Source of the DNA: CAWAPS01 sp963783945
Lineage (GTDB): Bacteria; Actinomycetota; Acidimicrobiia; Acidimicrobiales; Palsa-688
NCBI GenBank assembly: GCA_963783945.1
Contig: CAWAPS010000002.1
Span: 682,001 to 746,000 of the forward strand
DNA length: 64,000 bases
Reading direction: 5' to 3'
Shown here: one piece after another, positions 26,616 to 35,212 of the stretch
Layout of the letters: every line of letters starts with the position of its first letter
Position numbering within the stretch: the first letter of the stretch is position 1
Position numbers and translations under genes: made by a program
Notes under the pieces: generated by a model
Told to the model about the DNA's origin: nothing
The model's input: the letters and a program-made list of their open reading frames with translations, nothing else
The model's database searches: none

Positions 26616-27827
26616 TCAAGACGTGAACACGGGGAGTGCTTCCCAGCCCCGCACCGTCGTAGTGGTCGCCAGCTTGGCATGTTCCCAATCGACCTCCCAC
26701 TCGCGAAACCGCTTGAGCACCTCCTCGAGGGCGATTCGTCCTTCCAGCCGGGCCAGGGCGGCGCCGAGACAGAAATGAATGCCGTACCCAAAGGTGAGGT
26801 GGGAGCCTATCTTGCGTCGAATATCGAAGCTGTCACCGTCGGGATAACGTTGGTCGTCGCGGTTGGCCGCGGCCACGATGAAAAGCATGGCGCTGCCCTC
26901 AGGTACCTTCTGTCCGTAGTACTCGACTGGGCGCGCCACGTACCGGCCTATCTGCAGGGCTGGAGGTTCGTAACGCAGGATCTCCTCGAGGGCGTTGGGA
27001 ATGAGGGATGGATCCTCGACGAGCTGAGCCCGCTGGTCCGGATGCTCCGCCAACAGCTTGCCGGTCCACCCGATCAGACGGGTACTGGTCTCGTTGCCCG
27101 CTGCCGCCAGCACGTTTACGTAGCTCAGGATCTCGCTGCCGGTCAGCCTGCGGGTCGTACCGTTCTCGTCCTCGAACTCAGCCGCAAGCAGCTCGGTCAT
27201 CAGGTCATCAGAGGGATGCTCGGCCCGCCACTCGACATAGTCGGCGAATATCTCGCCGCTGAAAAAGCCACTCGGATACTCCTGGGGTTGGCCGGGTTCG
27301 GTACGCAGGCCCTCGTCGACAAAGTCGCGCACCAGCTCCTGGTCCTGTTCCGGGATGCCCAGCAGCATTCCGATTACCCGCATGGGGACCTGGGCGCCCA
27401 GGTCGGCGATGAAATCGAACCCGCCGCGGCCGACAAGTGGGTCGAGACTCCGGGCGCACAATTCGCGGACCTGAGGTCCCAACGCGTTCATCTTCTTTGG
27501 TGTAAACACCCGTGAAAGGAGCGCTCGACGAGCCGTGTGGATCGGGGGATCCTCGAAATTGAGCGTTCCGGGAGGAAGCTCCAGGTCGGCCTTTATCATC
27601 TCGAGCACGGCGCCCCGCCCCGAAAGAAAGCTCTGTGGGTTCACCAGGCCACGCTCCACATCCCTATAGCGACTGAGCGCGTAGAAGTCGTGCTTTTCGT
27701 TGTAGTACAACGGTGCTTCCTCACGAAGGCGGCGAAACACCGGGTACGGGTCGGCATATATATCGATGTCGTAGGGGTCGTAATAGAGGGTGCTCGGACC
27801 GGCGCCCGCTGCCGTGACGTTGTCCAC
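26616..27827 (-). CDS. Cytochrome P450
   Basis: 403 residues, bacterial soluble P450. Landmarks: AAGNETSTRLIG (I-helix oxygen-activation groove with the acid-alcohol pair altered to N-E-T), EEILR (ExxR), and the haem loop FGYGIHFCLGAALAR with Cys353. The start is GTG with AAAGGAGGT six bases upstream, which is compelling; the longer frame upstream is discarded. Ferredoxin and reductase partners are not encoded nearby. The substrate is unknown, perhaps a terpenoid, steroid or aromatic as for other members in such clusters. Confidence 0.93.
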   Translation of the reverse strand: MDNVTAAGAGPSTLYYDPYDIDIYADPYPVFRRLREEAPLYYNEKHDFYALSRYRDVERGLVNPQSFLSGRGAVLEMIKADLELPPGTLNFEDPPIHTARRALLSRVFTPKKMNALGPQVRELCARSLDPLVGRGGFDFIADLGAQVPMRVIGMLLGIPEQDQELVRDFVDEGLRTEPGQPQEYPSGFFSGEIFADYVEWRAEHPSDDLMTELLAAEFEDENGTTRRLTGSEILSYVNVLAAAGNETSTRLIGWTGKLLAEHPDQRAQLVEDPSLIPNALEEILRYEPPALQIGRYVARPVEYYGQKVPEGSAMLFIVAAANRDDQRYPDGDSFDIRRKIGSHLTFGYGIHFCLGAALARLEGRIALEEVLKRFREWEVDWEHAKLATTTTVRGWEALPVFTS

Positions 27828-28121
27828 AGGTCGACCTCCTTTTGCCGGTGGATGTTCGCCGGGGAGGATCAGGGCACCTGGCACGACCATCTTCCGGACC
27901 CCTGTAGACCCCCGGTGGCTGAACAGGTGCTTAGCACGGGCAGGTAACGCGGTCAAGAGCATGCTTGTCGATCGTGGTCTTCGAGTCCCCCTCCTCCTCG
28001 GTCGGCCTGAGCGCTTCTGGAGTCTTTTCCCTAATATCTGGCATCTCGAGATCCTTGGTGTCGGAGGTCTTGCTGGTGCATCCCGGAAGCGGTCCCGATA
28101 TTCGTGCGAGGAATTGCCCGG
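27828..28121. other. Divergent intergenic region, P450 / GAP-family gene
   Basis: Nearly 300 bases between the P450 start and the plus-strand GAP-family start. It is noticeably AT-richer near 28030-28050 (ttttccctaatatctgg), where a promoter could lie. No small gene, repeat or RNA is recognised. Confidence 0.4.
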
Positions 28122-28799
28122 ATGGGTGAGGCGATCGGCCAGTCGTTGCCGTTCGCCGTCGGTGTCGCGCTGTCTCCGATGCCGATCATCGCGATGGTCT
28201 TGATGTTGATAACCCCGCGGGCGAAAGCCAACGGCCTGACGTTCCTGGCGGGCTGGATGGCGGGGATCGCCGCCGGTGGGGCGGTGTTGCTGGCGATCGC
28301 CGGTCCGGCCAAATCGAGCAGCCAGGGACAGCCGGAGGACTGGGTGAGCTGGCTGAAGATCGGATTGGGTGTCCTGTTGCTGCTAGTGGCCCTGCGAGAG
28401 TGGAGGGCCAGACCATCCGCTGACGCCGAAGCCGCCATGCCGAAGTGGATGGGCATGATCGATTCCATCAACCCCGTCAGGGCGGGGGGGCTGGCCGTGC
28501 TACTGGGAACGATCAACCCCAAGAACCTCCTGTTGATAGTGGGCGGCGCCGCGGCCGTGGCCGGCACCGGGGTTTCCGGCGGCGACCAGGTGGTGGCCTG
28601 GGTCATCTTCACCCTGCTCGCCAGCGTGGGGGTCGCCGCCCCTCTGGTGATCTATTTCGTGATGGGCGACCGGGCTGCGGCCATCCTGGACGGAGTCAAG
28701 ACCTGGCTGGCCCGGAGCAACACCGCGGTCATGGCCGTGCTTTGCCTGGTCATCGGAGTAAAGCTCATCGGCGACGCCATAAGCTCACTGACCACCTGA
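28122..28799 (+). CDS. GAP-family (LysE-superfamily-like) membrane protein
   Basis: 225 residues with about six transmembrane helices. Conserved pieces: GVALSPMPIIAMVLMLITPR, the motif 'L.GTINPKNLLL' (here VLLGTINPKNLLLIVGG) and a C-terminal helix AVMAVLCLVIGVKLIGDA. Mycobacterial GAP proteins help export glycopeptidolipid; others are of unknown function. ATG at 28122 has GAGGA nine bases upstream; a GTG 18 bases earlier is possible. Confidence 0.8.
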   Translation: MGEAIGQSLPFAVGVALSPMPIIAMVLMLITPRAKANGLTFLAGWMAGIAAGGAVLLAIAGPAKSSSQGQPEDWVSWLKIGLGVLLLLVALREWRARPSADAEAAMPKWMGMIDSINPVRAGGLAVLLGTINPKNLLLIVGGAAAVAGTGVSGGDQVVAWVIFTLLASVGVAAPLVIYFVMGDRAAAILDGVKTWLARSNTAVMAVLCLVIGVKLIGDAISSLTT

Positions 28800-29165
28800 G
28801 CCTGACGGGGTCAGAGACCGGTCAGTGCCGGGGTGAGCCGCCGCCAGGCCTGCCGGGTAAAGGCCCCCGGGGGCCTCAGTCGCCTCCCGGGGAGTCCCCG
28901 AAGTGCAGGCCGATGTTCCATACTCCAGTGCCGCTGATCTTCATGCCAGGTGCGCTCCGAGGATGACCCGATCTGCAGTGACAGGACCGACAGTCCCCGG
29001 AGGCTTCGGGCCCGTGTTTGCGCTGAGGTGCTTCTCGGGGCGAAGCTGTTGGGGGCGGCCTGCCACCGCCTGTGGTTGTGTATGTTCGGTTGACCACCCA
29101 TGACTGTCTGTGCCGGGTGGGCTCGAGTGCCGGGTCTATAAGTATGCGAGTGAGGGTGTGACGAC
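28800..29165. other. Intergenic region with GC palindrome and promoter-like end
   Basis: No gene is convincing in these 366 bases. A perfect 16-base palindrome, AGGCCCCC/GGGGGCCT (28861-28876), lies 62 bases after the GAP-family stop and may help terminate transcription. Near the other end a TATAAG hexamer (29137-29142) and a GAGGGTG box precede the amidohydrolase ATG. Confidence 0.45.
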
Positions 29166-30419
29166 ATGACGGAAAGCAACGAGGGAAACGTGGTCGTTTT
29201 GCGGGCCGATCGGTGGCTGGATATCAGCTCCGATTCGGGTCAGGTTCGCTCGCCCGCGGTAATCGTGGTCCGGGACAATTTGATCGAGTCGGTCAACCCC
29301 GCCGAAGTGCCGGCGGGAGCCCGGGAGATCTCCCTTGGTGACGTGACCTTGCTTCCGGGGCTGATGGACATGGAGCTGAACATGTTGATCGGCAACCGGG
29401 ACGAAACGTGGGATCCGGCACACGGGGTGAAGATCGACCCGGTGCTGCGCACATTGATGGGCGTGGGTTACTGCCGGATAACTCTGGAGGCCGGTTTCAC
29501 GACGGTGCGCAATCTCGGTCTGATGGTCAAGACCGGGGGTTACATGCTGGACGTGGCCTTGAACTCGGCCATTGAGAAGGGGTGGATCGACGGTCCCCGG
29601 ATCGTGGCCGCCGGGCACGCCATCACCCCTACGGGTGGTCATCTTGATGCCTCGATGTTCCAGAACTTTGCTCCCGGGATCATGCCGCTGAGCGTGGAAG
29701 AGGGCATCGCCAACGGTGTCCCCGAAGTTCGCAAGGCCGTGCGCTATCAGATCAAGCACGGGGCTCGCCAGATAAAGATCTCGGCGACCGGGGGCATAAT
29801 GTCGCACAGCACCGCCCCGGGCGCCCAGCAGTACTCGGACGAGGAGTTGGAAGCCATCGTGGACGAGGCTCATCGCGCCGGTATCAGCACGGCGGCTCAC
29901 GCCATCGGCGATCAGGGTATCCAGGCGTGTATCCGGGCGGGAGTGGACTGCATCGAGCACGGATTTCTCGCCAGCGACGAGACCCTCAAGATGATGGTGG
30001 ACAACGGCACGTTCCTGGTGACGACCACCTTCCTGGCCGACCGCCTCGATGTCAGCAAGTCCCCCCCGAACATCCAGGCCAAGGCGGCCATGGTGTACCC
30101 GATCGCCAAGGCCATGCTGGGCCGGGCGGCCGCTATCGGGGTCAAGATCGCTTGCGGGACCGACGCCCCCGGTATACCTCACGGCGAAAACGCCAAAGAA
30201 CTGGCGGCCATGGTACGTCGGGGATTGACCCCGCTACACGCCCTGCAAGCAGCCACGGTCAATTCCGCCGAACTCCTCCAGGTGACCGATCGCGGCCGCC
30301 TGGCTCCAGGGCTGCTCGCCGACATCATTGCTGTGCCCGGCGACCCTACGAAGGACATCACCATGACCGAGTTGGTGAGCTTCGTTATGAAAGACGGCCG
30401 GGTCTACAAAGGCGGCTGA
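29166..30419 (+). CDS. Amidohydrolase family protein lacking the usual HxH metal motif
   Basis: 417 residues with the composite barrel of imidazolonepropionase-like amidohydrolases: N-terminal beta-sandwich, PAVIVVRDNLIESV, and C-terminal ATVNSAELLQVTDRGRLAPG followed by ADIIAVPGDP. Later ligands are present: IKISATGG (Lys), AAHAIGD (His), CIEHGF (His) and CGTDAPG (Asp). At the end of strand 1, where the family has LPGLIDxHxH, this protein reads LPGLMDMELNML: Glu and Asn replace both His. Either a subfamily with a single metal or a non-hydrolytic function is possible. GAGGGTG precedes the ATG. Confidence 0.85.
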   Translation: MTESNEGNVVVLRADRWLDISSDSGQVRSPAVIVVRDNLIESVNPAEVPAGAREISLGDVTLLPGLMDMELNMLIGNRDETWDPAHGVKIDPVLRTLMGVGYCRITLEAGFTTVRNLGLMVKTGGYMLDVALNSAIEKGWIDGPRIVAAGHAITPTGGHLDASMFQNFAPGIMPLSVEEGIANGVPEVRKAVRYQIKHGARQIKISATGGIMSHSTAPGAQQYSDEELEAIVDEAHRAGISTAAHAIGDQGIQACIRAGVDCIEHGFLASDETLKMMVDNGTFLVTTTFLADRLDVSKSPPNIQAKAAMVYPIAKAMLGRAAAIGVKIACGTDAPGIPHGENAKELAAMVRRGLTPLHALQAATVNSAELLQVTDRGRLAPGLLADIIAVPGDPTKDITMTELVSFVMKDGRVYKGG

Positions 30420-30532
30420 TCCCCTCGCCCGGCCGGCGACGCCGTCACTAGTTCCCCCGGGGAACAGGACCGGGGTCGGCGTGAGACCGTATACTGGCGC
30501 CGCATCGCCGGCAAGGAGAGGAGGGTCGCGGG

Positions 30533-30937
30533 ATGAAGGTGGTACGGGGTCGGCCAGAAGGTCAGCCCTCGCAGGCTCGCACCGATACCTTCACCGGCAC
30601 GGTGTTCCTCGACCCGGTCCTCGCTGAAACCGGACTTTCGATCGGAAACGTGTTCTTCGCTCCGGGCAGCCGCACGTTCTGGCACTCGCATTCCGGCGGC
30701 CAGGTTCTAAGCGTGGTCCGGGGCCGCGGGCTTGTGGCGAATCGGGCGGGAGAGGCCTTCTTCATCGAGGCCGCCGACGTGGTCCACGCCCCGAGCGACG
30801 AGGAGCACTGGCACGGCGGGAGCGCCGATTCGTACGTGCTTCACACCGCCCTCTCCATGGGCCAAGCCGTATGGTTCGAAGAGGTCACGCCTGGCGACTA
30901 CCAGACCGCTCATCAACGAGCAGCCGGCCCTCCGTAA
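30533..30937 (+). CDS. Cupin domain protein
   Basis: 134 residues, single cupin barrel of the carboxymuconolactone/mandelonitrile-lyase-like group. FFAPGSRTFWHSHSGGQVL gives motif 1 (H-x-H...Q/E), and IEAADVVHAPSDEEHWHGG gives motif 2 with the final His. Metal ligands look complete. A strong purine-rich Shine-Dalgarno (aggagaggaggg) precedes the ATG. It is 113 bases after the amidohydrolase and may share its transcript. Not closely related to the two longer cupins in this window. Confidence 0.85.
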   Translation: MKVVRGRPEGQPSQARTDTFTGTVFLDPVLAETGLSIGNVFFAPGSRTFWHSHSGGQVLSVVRGRGLVANRAGEAFFIEAADVVHAPSDEEHWHGGSADSYVLHTALSMGQAVWFEEVTPGDYQTAHQRAAGPP

Positions 30938-30952
30938 CCTGAACAGAGGCCC

Positions 30953-31165
30953 TCAATCCTGGGCCAGGAAGCCCACGCTGGGATCGCCACTTCCACGTTC
31001 ACCAGTGAGCGCCGAAGAACCCGGCTGCTCCCACCACCAGCGTTCGTCGGCCGGACCGACGTGGCTCCAGTCGTGGACCAACGTCCTTTCGGACAAGAGC
31101 CACCCATCCCCCTGTTTCACCAGATTGTCGAGATACCGTGCCCGAACGATCTCGTCAACCAGTGG
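30953..31165 (-). pseudogene. C-terminal fragment of an NTF2/SnoaL-like protein
   Basis: On the minus strand the frame ending with TGA at 30953 reads EIVRARYLDNLVKQGDGWLL, then SERTLVHDWSHVGPADERWW, then a tail ending VGFLAQD. This is the last strand and tail of SnoaL-like proteins ('RY.D.l....g.W.i..R..v.DW'). Upstream the frame meets a stop and the first two thirds of the domain are gone. It sits just downstream of an intact NTF2-like gene and is probably the remnant of a neighbouring copy. Confidence 0.65.
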
Positions 31166-31184
31166 TCACAAGTGGTCCGGGCGC

Positions 31185-31676
31185 CTATACGAACTCGGCG
31201 CCACGGGCTCTCCAGATGTCCCGCTGGGCCGCCGCCCACGGAGCCGGATCCTGGTTGTAGCTCTTGATGGATTTGTGCTTGATCCTCCAGCCTTTCGCGG
31301 TCCGAACGACAACGTCGCGATAGGAAGTGTCGAACACGATCTGACCAGGGATGGGAAGCAGGGCTTTGGAGCGCACGATGACTTCGTCCTCCGAGACGTC
31401 GTCGATCTGATGGTTGACAAGCATGTGCTGGTACGGGTGGGTCAACAGGTCGCGGTAGTAGCGCAGGATTTCGTCACGGCCGGTGAGCGGAGCCAGCCCA
31501 CTCGGTGGGTCGGTGCGTTGATCACGAAAGTCGACGACGGCGTCGTCGGTGAAAACCTCGTCGAACCCGTCCCAATCCCGGTCGTCGACAAAGTATCCAT
31601 ATCGCACGACGACATCCTGGATGGCTAGGGTGTCCTCGAGACGGCGGCGCCCACGGGGCCCGGGGCCTTCAGTCAT
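31185..31676 (-). CDS. NTF2-like/SnoaL-like protein
   Basis: 163 residues, single cone-shaped alpha+beta barrel: AIQDVVVRYGYFVDDRDWDG followed by FDEVFTDDAVVDF is the signature helix-strand of the SnoaL_4 group, and VVRTAKGWRIKHKSIK the final strand pair. Members include polyketide cyclases, dehydratases and ring-hydroxylating dioxygenase beta subunits. Asp/His in the pocket (YRDLL, NHQIDDV) are compatible with catalysis. The gene is divergent from the DUF1330 gene. Confidence 0.85.
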   Translation of the reverse strand: MTEGPGPRGRRRLEDTLAIQDVVVRYGYFVDDRDWDGFDEVFTDDAVVDFRDQRTDPPSGLAPLTGRDEILRYYRDLLTHPYQHMLVNHQIDDVSEDEVIVRSKALLPIPGQIVFDTSYRDVVVRTAKGWRIKHKSIKSYNQDPAPWAAAQRDIWRARGAEFV

Positions 31677-31804
31677 AGTTCACTCCTGCCGCGACGCCTG
31701 CCCTCGCACCTCGATGTGGGGGGAGTCGATTTGGTCATCTGACTAACAACTAGAATAGCCCTAATCCGTATCGTCGGGTCAAGACATCGAGGGAGGCGCT
31801 TCAA

Positions 31805-32110
31805 GTGCCGAAGGGCTATGTGATTGTGACCGAGGCCATACACGACCCCGCCGCCATGGAGGAGTACAGCAAGCTGTCCGGGCCCACGATCATCGAGCAT
31901 CAGGCCACTGTGCTGGTCGCCGACGACAACGTCGAGGTCCTCGAGGGCGAATGGCACGGCGATCGCACCATCGTTCTCGAGTTCGATTCGGTCGAAAAAG
32001 CCCGAGAATGGTACGACTCGACGGGCTATCGGGCCGCCCGGCCCATCCGCCAGGCCGCGACCGACAGCAAAGCAGTCATACTCTCAGGTTTCGTGCCGCG
32101 CCCGCGTTAG
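31805..32110 (+). CDS. DUF1330 family protein
   Basis: 101 residues, ferredoxin-like dimeric alpha/beta barrel. The DUF1330 pattern is clear: KGYVIVTEAIHDPAAMEEY, EVLEGEWHGDRTIVLEFDS and AREWYDSTGYRAARPIRQAA. GTG start with a GGAGG box. Function unknown in general. Confidence 0.88.
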   Translation: MPKGYVIVTEAIHDPAAMEEYSKLSGPTIIEHQATVLVADDNVEVLEGEWHGDRTIVLEFDSVEKAREWYDSTGYRAARPIRQAATDSKAVILSGFVPRPR

Positions 32111-32130
32111 GTGCGGCCCTGCACCGCACC
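32110..32130. terminator. Candidate bidirectional terminator hairpin
   Basis: A 7-base perfect stem GGTGCGG/CCGCACC with a 7-base loop lies exactly between the convergent DUF1330 and LuxE-like genes. There is no T tract, as is common in high-GC actinobacteria. Confidence 0.4.
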
Positions 32131-32145
32131 GAAGCGAAAGAGTGG

Positions 32146-33540
32146 TCAGGTTCCGCTGATGTAGTCCATGAAGTCGTTGTAGGCCTGGGCCGTTCCGGCG
32201 CACGTGATTTTGTCGTCTTCGCCTTCGATGTCGCTGTAGCGGGCGATGTCGGGGCCGAGGCGGGGGCCTTTCCAGCCGCACTGGCAGTCTTCGTCCCAGT
32301 GCATGGTGACCCGGTCGCTGGTGATGAACCCGCCCCAGTAGGTCTCCGCCAGCAGGTCGAACACGGCCATGCGTCCGGTCTGGGTGCCCTTTCGGGGCAA
32401 GGGCACGAAGTCGGCGTCGAGCAGAAACGGGATGGTATAGGGGAAGAAATGGTAGTAGCCCTCGGTGCAGCGCGGCGCCGTGCCCATGCACTCGGACATG
32501 CCGTACATGCTCGAGATGCGCCTGACCCCGTAGAAGTCCATGATGCGCTCCTGCCAATCGGCCGGCGCGGCGTAGCCTTTCATGCCACCGCCGGTGAGCA
32601 GAGCCGAGCCGGGGGCGAACTGGCAGCGGATCCCGGATTCCTGACCGCGGAGGGCCAGACGGGTCATCTCCGCACTTAACCCCGCTATCCACACCTTGTG
32701 CCCCTGGTACTCCTGGGCCAGCTTGGTGAACCACCGCTCCAGGTCCTCGTCGCGATGACGGCTGGCCTCGATCAGCCGGGCCCGCTTGGCCAGCAACGCC
32801 GGGTCGATGTCCAGCTTGTCCAGCTCGCCGCGCTCTTCGGCCTGGCGCAACCGGCCCGCCAGCGACATCAGATCCGACGACATGGCGTAGTCGTAGAGCA
32901 CGTGCCGGCCCGCCTCCCCCGCCGCCTCATAGCGCGAGTACAACAACCCCATCTTGATCGACATGTGATGACCCGCCCGGTAAGTCGGAGCGAACGACGG
33001 TACGTTCTCGCTCACAGTGTCGACGCCCGATGCGGACCAGCGCATCTGCCGGTAGGCGTCACGCCACGCCGGCCACTCGCGATTGGAACGAGGAATGAAG
33101 CTGAGCTTCCCGCTGGTCCCCGACGTGTGACCCAGGATCATCCCTGCACTATCGAGACGCTCGATCCACTCGTCCACACCGGCCAACCCGCCGACGGGCA
33201 CCGACGACAGATCATGAGCGGTGAGCCGGTCCAGCCACCCGGTCAACCGGTCGAACTGGCGCTTCTCGATCAAACTCAACGGATAACTCTTCAGCACCCG
33301 ATGATCGAACATCACGGGCACCACATCATCGAGCTCCACCAACCGGTCCACCCCCTGGCGGGCCGCCAGTTTGTCCAGCGCCGTCACCACCGGGCGCAAC
33401 TGCTCGAACCGGCGGACCAAAGCCTCCTGTTGCCGCGGCTCGACCTCAGAGCGCGACAACCCGAAGAGCACGTCGAACGGAACTGCTGGCCAACCTGCCA
33501 GATTTTCAGGATCCAACACCGACACCGACACCTGCGCCAT
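32146..33540 (-). CDS. LuxE-like acyl-protein synthetase / acyl-adenylating enzyme
   Basis: 464 residues of the ANL superfamily branch that includes LuxE and phenylacetate-CoA ligase-like proteins. The P-loop equivalent is ILGHTSGTSGKLSFIPR (about residues 136-152). The A5-like motif is RISSMYGMSECMGTAP, and TQTGRMAVFDLLAETYWGGF with ITSDRVTMHWDEDCQCG forms the A7 region, with a CxCG near the end. LuxE activates a fatty acid and passes the acyl group to a Cys before reduction by LuxC. The LuxC-like gene lies 55 bases upstream on the same strand, which supports the assignment. ATG start with GAGGGAGG upstream. Confidence 0.78.
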   Translation of the reverse strand: MAQVSVSVLDPENLAGWPAVPFDVLFGLSRSEVEPRQQEALVRRFEQLRPVVTALDKLAARQGVDRLVELDDVVPVMFDHRVLKSYPLSLIEKRQFDRLTGWLDRLTAHDLSSVPVGGLAGVDEWIERLDSAGMILGHTSGTSGKLSFIPRSNREWPAWRDAYRQMRWSASGVDTVSENVPSFAPTYRAGHHMSIKMGLLYSRYEAAGEAGRHVLYDYAMSSDLMSLAGRLRQAEERGELDKLDIDPALLAKRARLIEASRHRDEDLERWFTKLAQEYQGHKVWIAGLSAEMTRLALRGQESGIRCQFAPGSALLTGGGMKGYAAPADWQERIMDFYGVRRISSMYGMSECMGTAPRCTEGYYHFFPYTIPFLLDADFVPLPRKGTQTGRMAVFDLLAETYWGGFITSDRVTMHWDEDCQCGWKGPRLGPDIARYSDIEGEDDKITCAGTAQAYNDFMDYISGT

Positions 33541-33595
33541 TACGACCTCCCTCTAGCTCCCGTTAGTCCGCGACCGCCAGCGCGCCCCAGAACAC

Positions 33596-35072
33596 TTACA
33601 CCGCCTCGGCGGACTGGTCTATCACCCAACGGACCATCCGGCGCATGGGCTCGGTGCCGTCGTGGGGCAGGCCGATGGTCTGATCAGCGTCCTCGCCCGT
33701 GTAGACGAACGCGGTCGCCCCCAGCGGCAGGGTCCTCTGCACCCCGTGCAGAGCCAGGTCGTGGCGCAGCTCGGTCCGCAACGATTCGGGATAGACCCCG
33801 ACGGTCTGGGTCTCTTCGCTCACCCAGCCGGTCACCCTGGCTATATCAGCGACCGGAACCAGGTTTACGATGCGGTTGGTCAACCGGTCGGCGAAATCGA
33901 CCGGCTCCTCTGTACGCGACACCACCACTCCCGCGGAGGCGGTGTCGCCGATCACCCGATAGAACTCGTCCTCGAGCGCGATAGCCCCGAGTTCCTCCTG
34001 CAGATCGGGCTGCGAGCACTTCGGGGTGGTCGACTCTGACGCGGGGAGCTGGAAGAAAGCCTTGTGAATAGCCCGCCCGAAGATCTCCAGGCGATCCAGA
34101 TCGTCCTCGTCGGTGCCGCACTCCACATACACGACGCGGGTGGCCGAACAAGCCGTCTGATTCATGTGGCCGGCCATGTGGGCAACACCGGACGCCGCTT
34201 CCTGCATGGCCGCCTCGCCCTCGAGGGCCTCGTGCCCCACGATCGAAATCGACAGCTTCGGGTTCATGGCGATCAACTCGATACCCGGAACCAGATACTT
34301 CTGAATGTGCTTCATCGAGGCCATCCCACCCCACGCTGTCAGCTTCTCGATCCGGGACGGCTTGTAAATCCGCCGCTCGACCGCCTCGTCCCCGCCCTTC
34401 CAGTAGGCCACTGCGAAATGCCGGGTCACCGGGTGATCACGGTCCACGTCGATCATCGACCGCACTATTGCCGTGGCGGTGAAGGGATCGTTGGACGGCA
34501 TCTTGATCAGACAGTCGCCCTTGGTCAACGCCGAGCGAATCACCGTCACGGCCGCCGTCATCGGCACGTTACCCGCGATGATGTGCATGTTACGAGTGCC
34601 GACCGCCCGCACCCTCGTAGTCGACCGGCCCGGTCGACCTTGCTCGACCCAGCCGTCCAGGTACGCCTTGCCTACTGTCTTCTCTACCTGCAGCTCCAGC
34701 CGGTGCCGGTCGAACAGGGCTGGAAACTGGCCATAGACCGCGCGCGAAGATGGGCTCGGTCAGCTCTCCCGCCTCCAATGCCATGTCGAAAGCCGCTTGC
34801 ATCAGAGGATTGCGCTCCAGCGCTAGCCGCGGCCCCAACTCGGCCAGGAAGTCGATGATCTCATCCATCGGCGTTTCGGCCAGATCCCGGAGCGCCCCCG
34901 CATCGGCCAACACCAGCTGATCGGCATAGGCCCGGGCGTCGGGCGTACGGAAACGGGCGCCCACCCGGCCCCCGAACTCCACGCTGTCCTCCCCCGGCTC
35001 CACGACCCGTCCCCGGATCAGAAACGGAATATCAAAAACCGTGACACCCACTCGAGACGCTAAAACAGTCAC
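33596..35072 (-). pseudogene. LuxC-like acyl-CoA/acyl-protein reductase, one frameshift
   Basis: The gene reads from GTG (box GAGGGAG upstream) as TVLASRVGVTVFDIPFLIRG through to MALEAGELTEPIFAR. It then shifts frame near 34740 and continues AVYGQFPALFDRHRLELQVE to an intact C-terminus. Restored length is about 490 residues, the LuxC size. The reductase part has NMHIIAGNVPMTAAVTVIRS (cofactor loop) and NQTACSATRVVYV, with the Cys matching the acyl-accepting nucleophile of LuxC. The shift lies in a GCGCGCG run: two bases missing or one extra. It could be a real mutation, slippage or an assembly error. Confidence 0.78.
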
Positions 35073-35164
35073 AATCCCAACTCCCTCTCGAAGAACCTCG
35101 CGGAACCCCGGCCCAACCATATAGCGGTGATCGACATGAGAATCCCCGACATCGACCGAACAGA

Positions 35165-35190
35165 GAAACCATACCACCTGGTCAGGTTTC
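35165..35190. promoter_or_regulatory. Candidate TetR operator in the divergent promoter region
   Basis: Two overlapping dyads lie between the LuxC-like and TetR genes. One is a perfect ACCTG-GT-CAGGT (35176-35187); the other is GAAACC (35165-35170) paired with GGTTTC (35185-35190). They end 22 bases before the TetR ATG, where binding would block both promoters. Confidence 0.45.
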
Positions 35191-35212
35191 TGTCAGCGGC
35201 AGACTTCTGTTC

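Noticed and set aside
28811..29179. 122-codon minus-strand frame in the gap after the GAP-family gene
   Set aside because: No start with a ribosome site and no motif. Its composition is non-coding-like and it overlaps the amidohydrolase start.
32698..33984. 428-codon plus-strand open frame across the LuxE-like gene
   Set aside because: Low-complexity translation (Arg, Pro, His, Gln-rich) typical of the opposite strand of a high-GC gene. The minus-strand product is clearly the real one.
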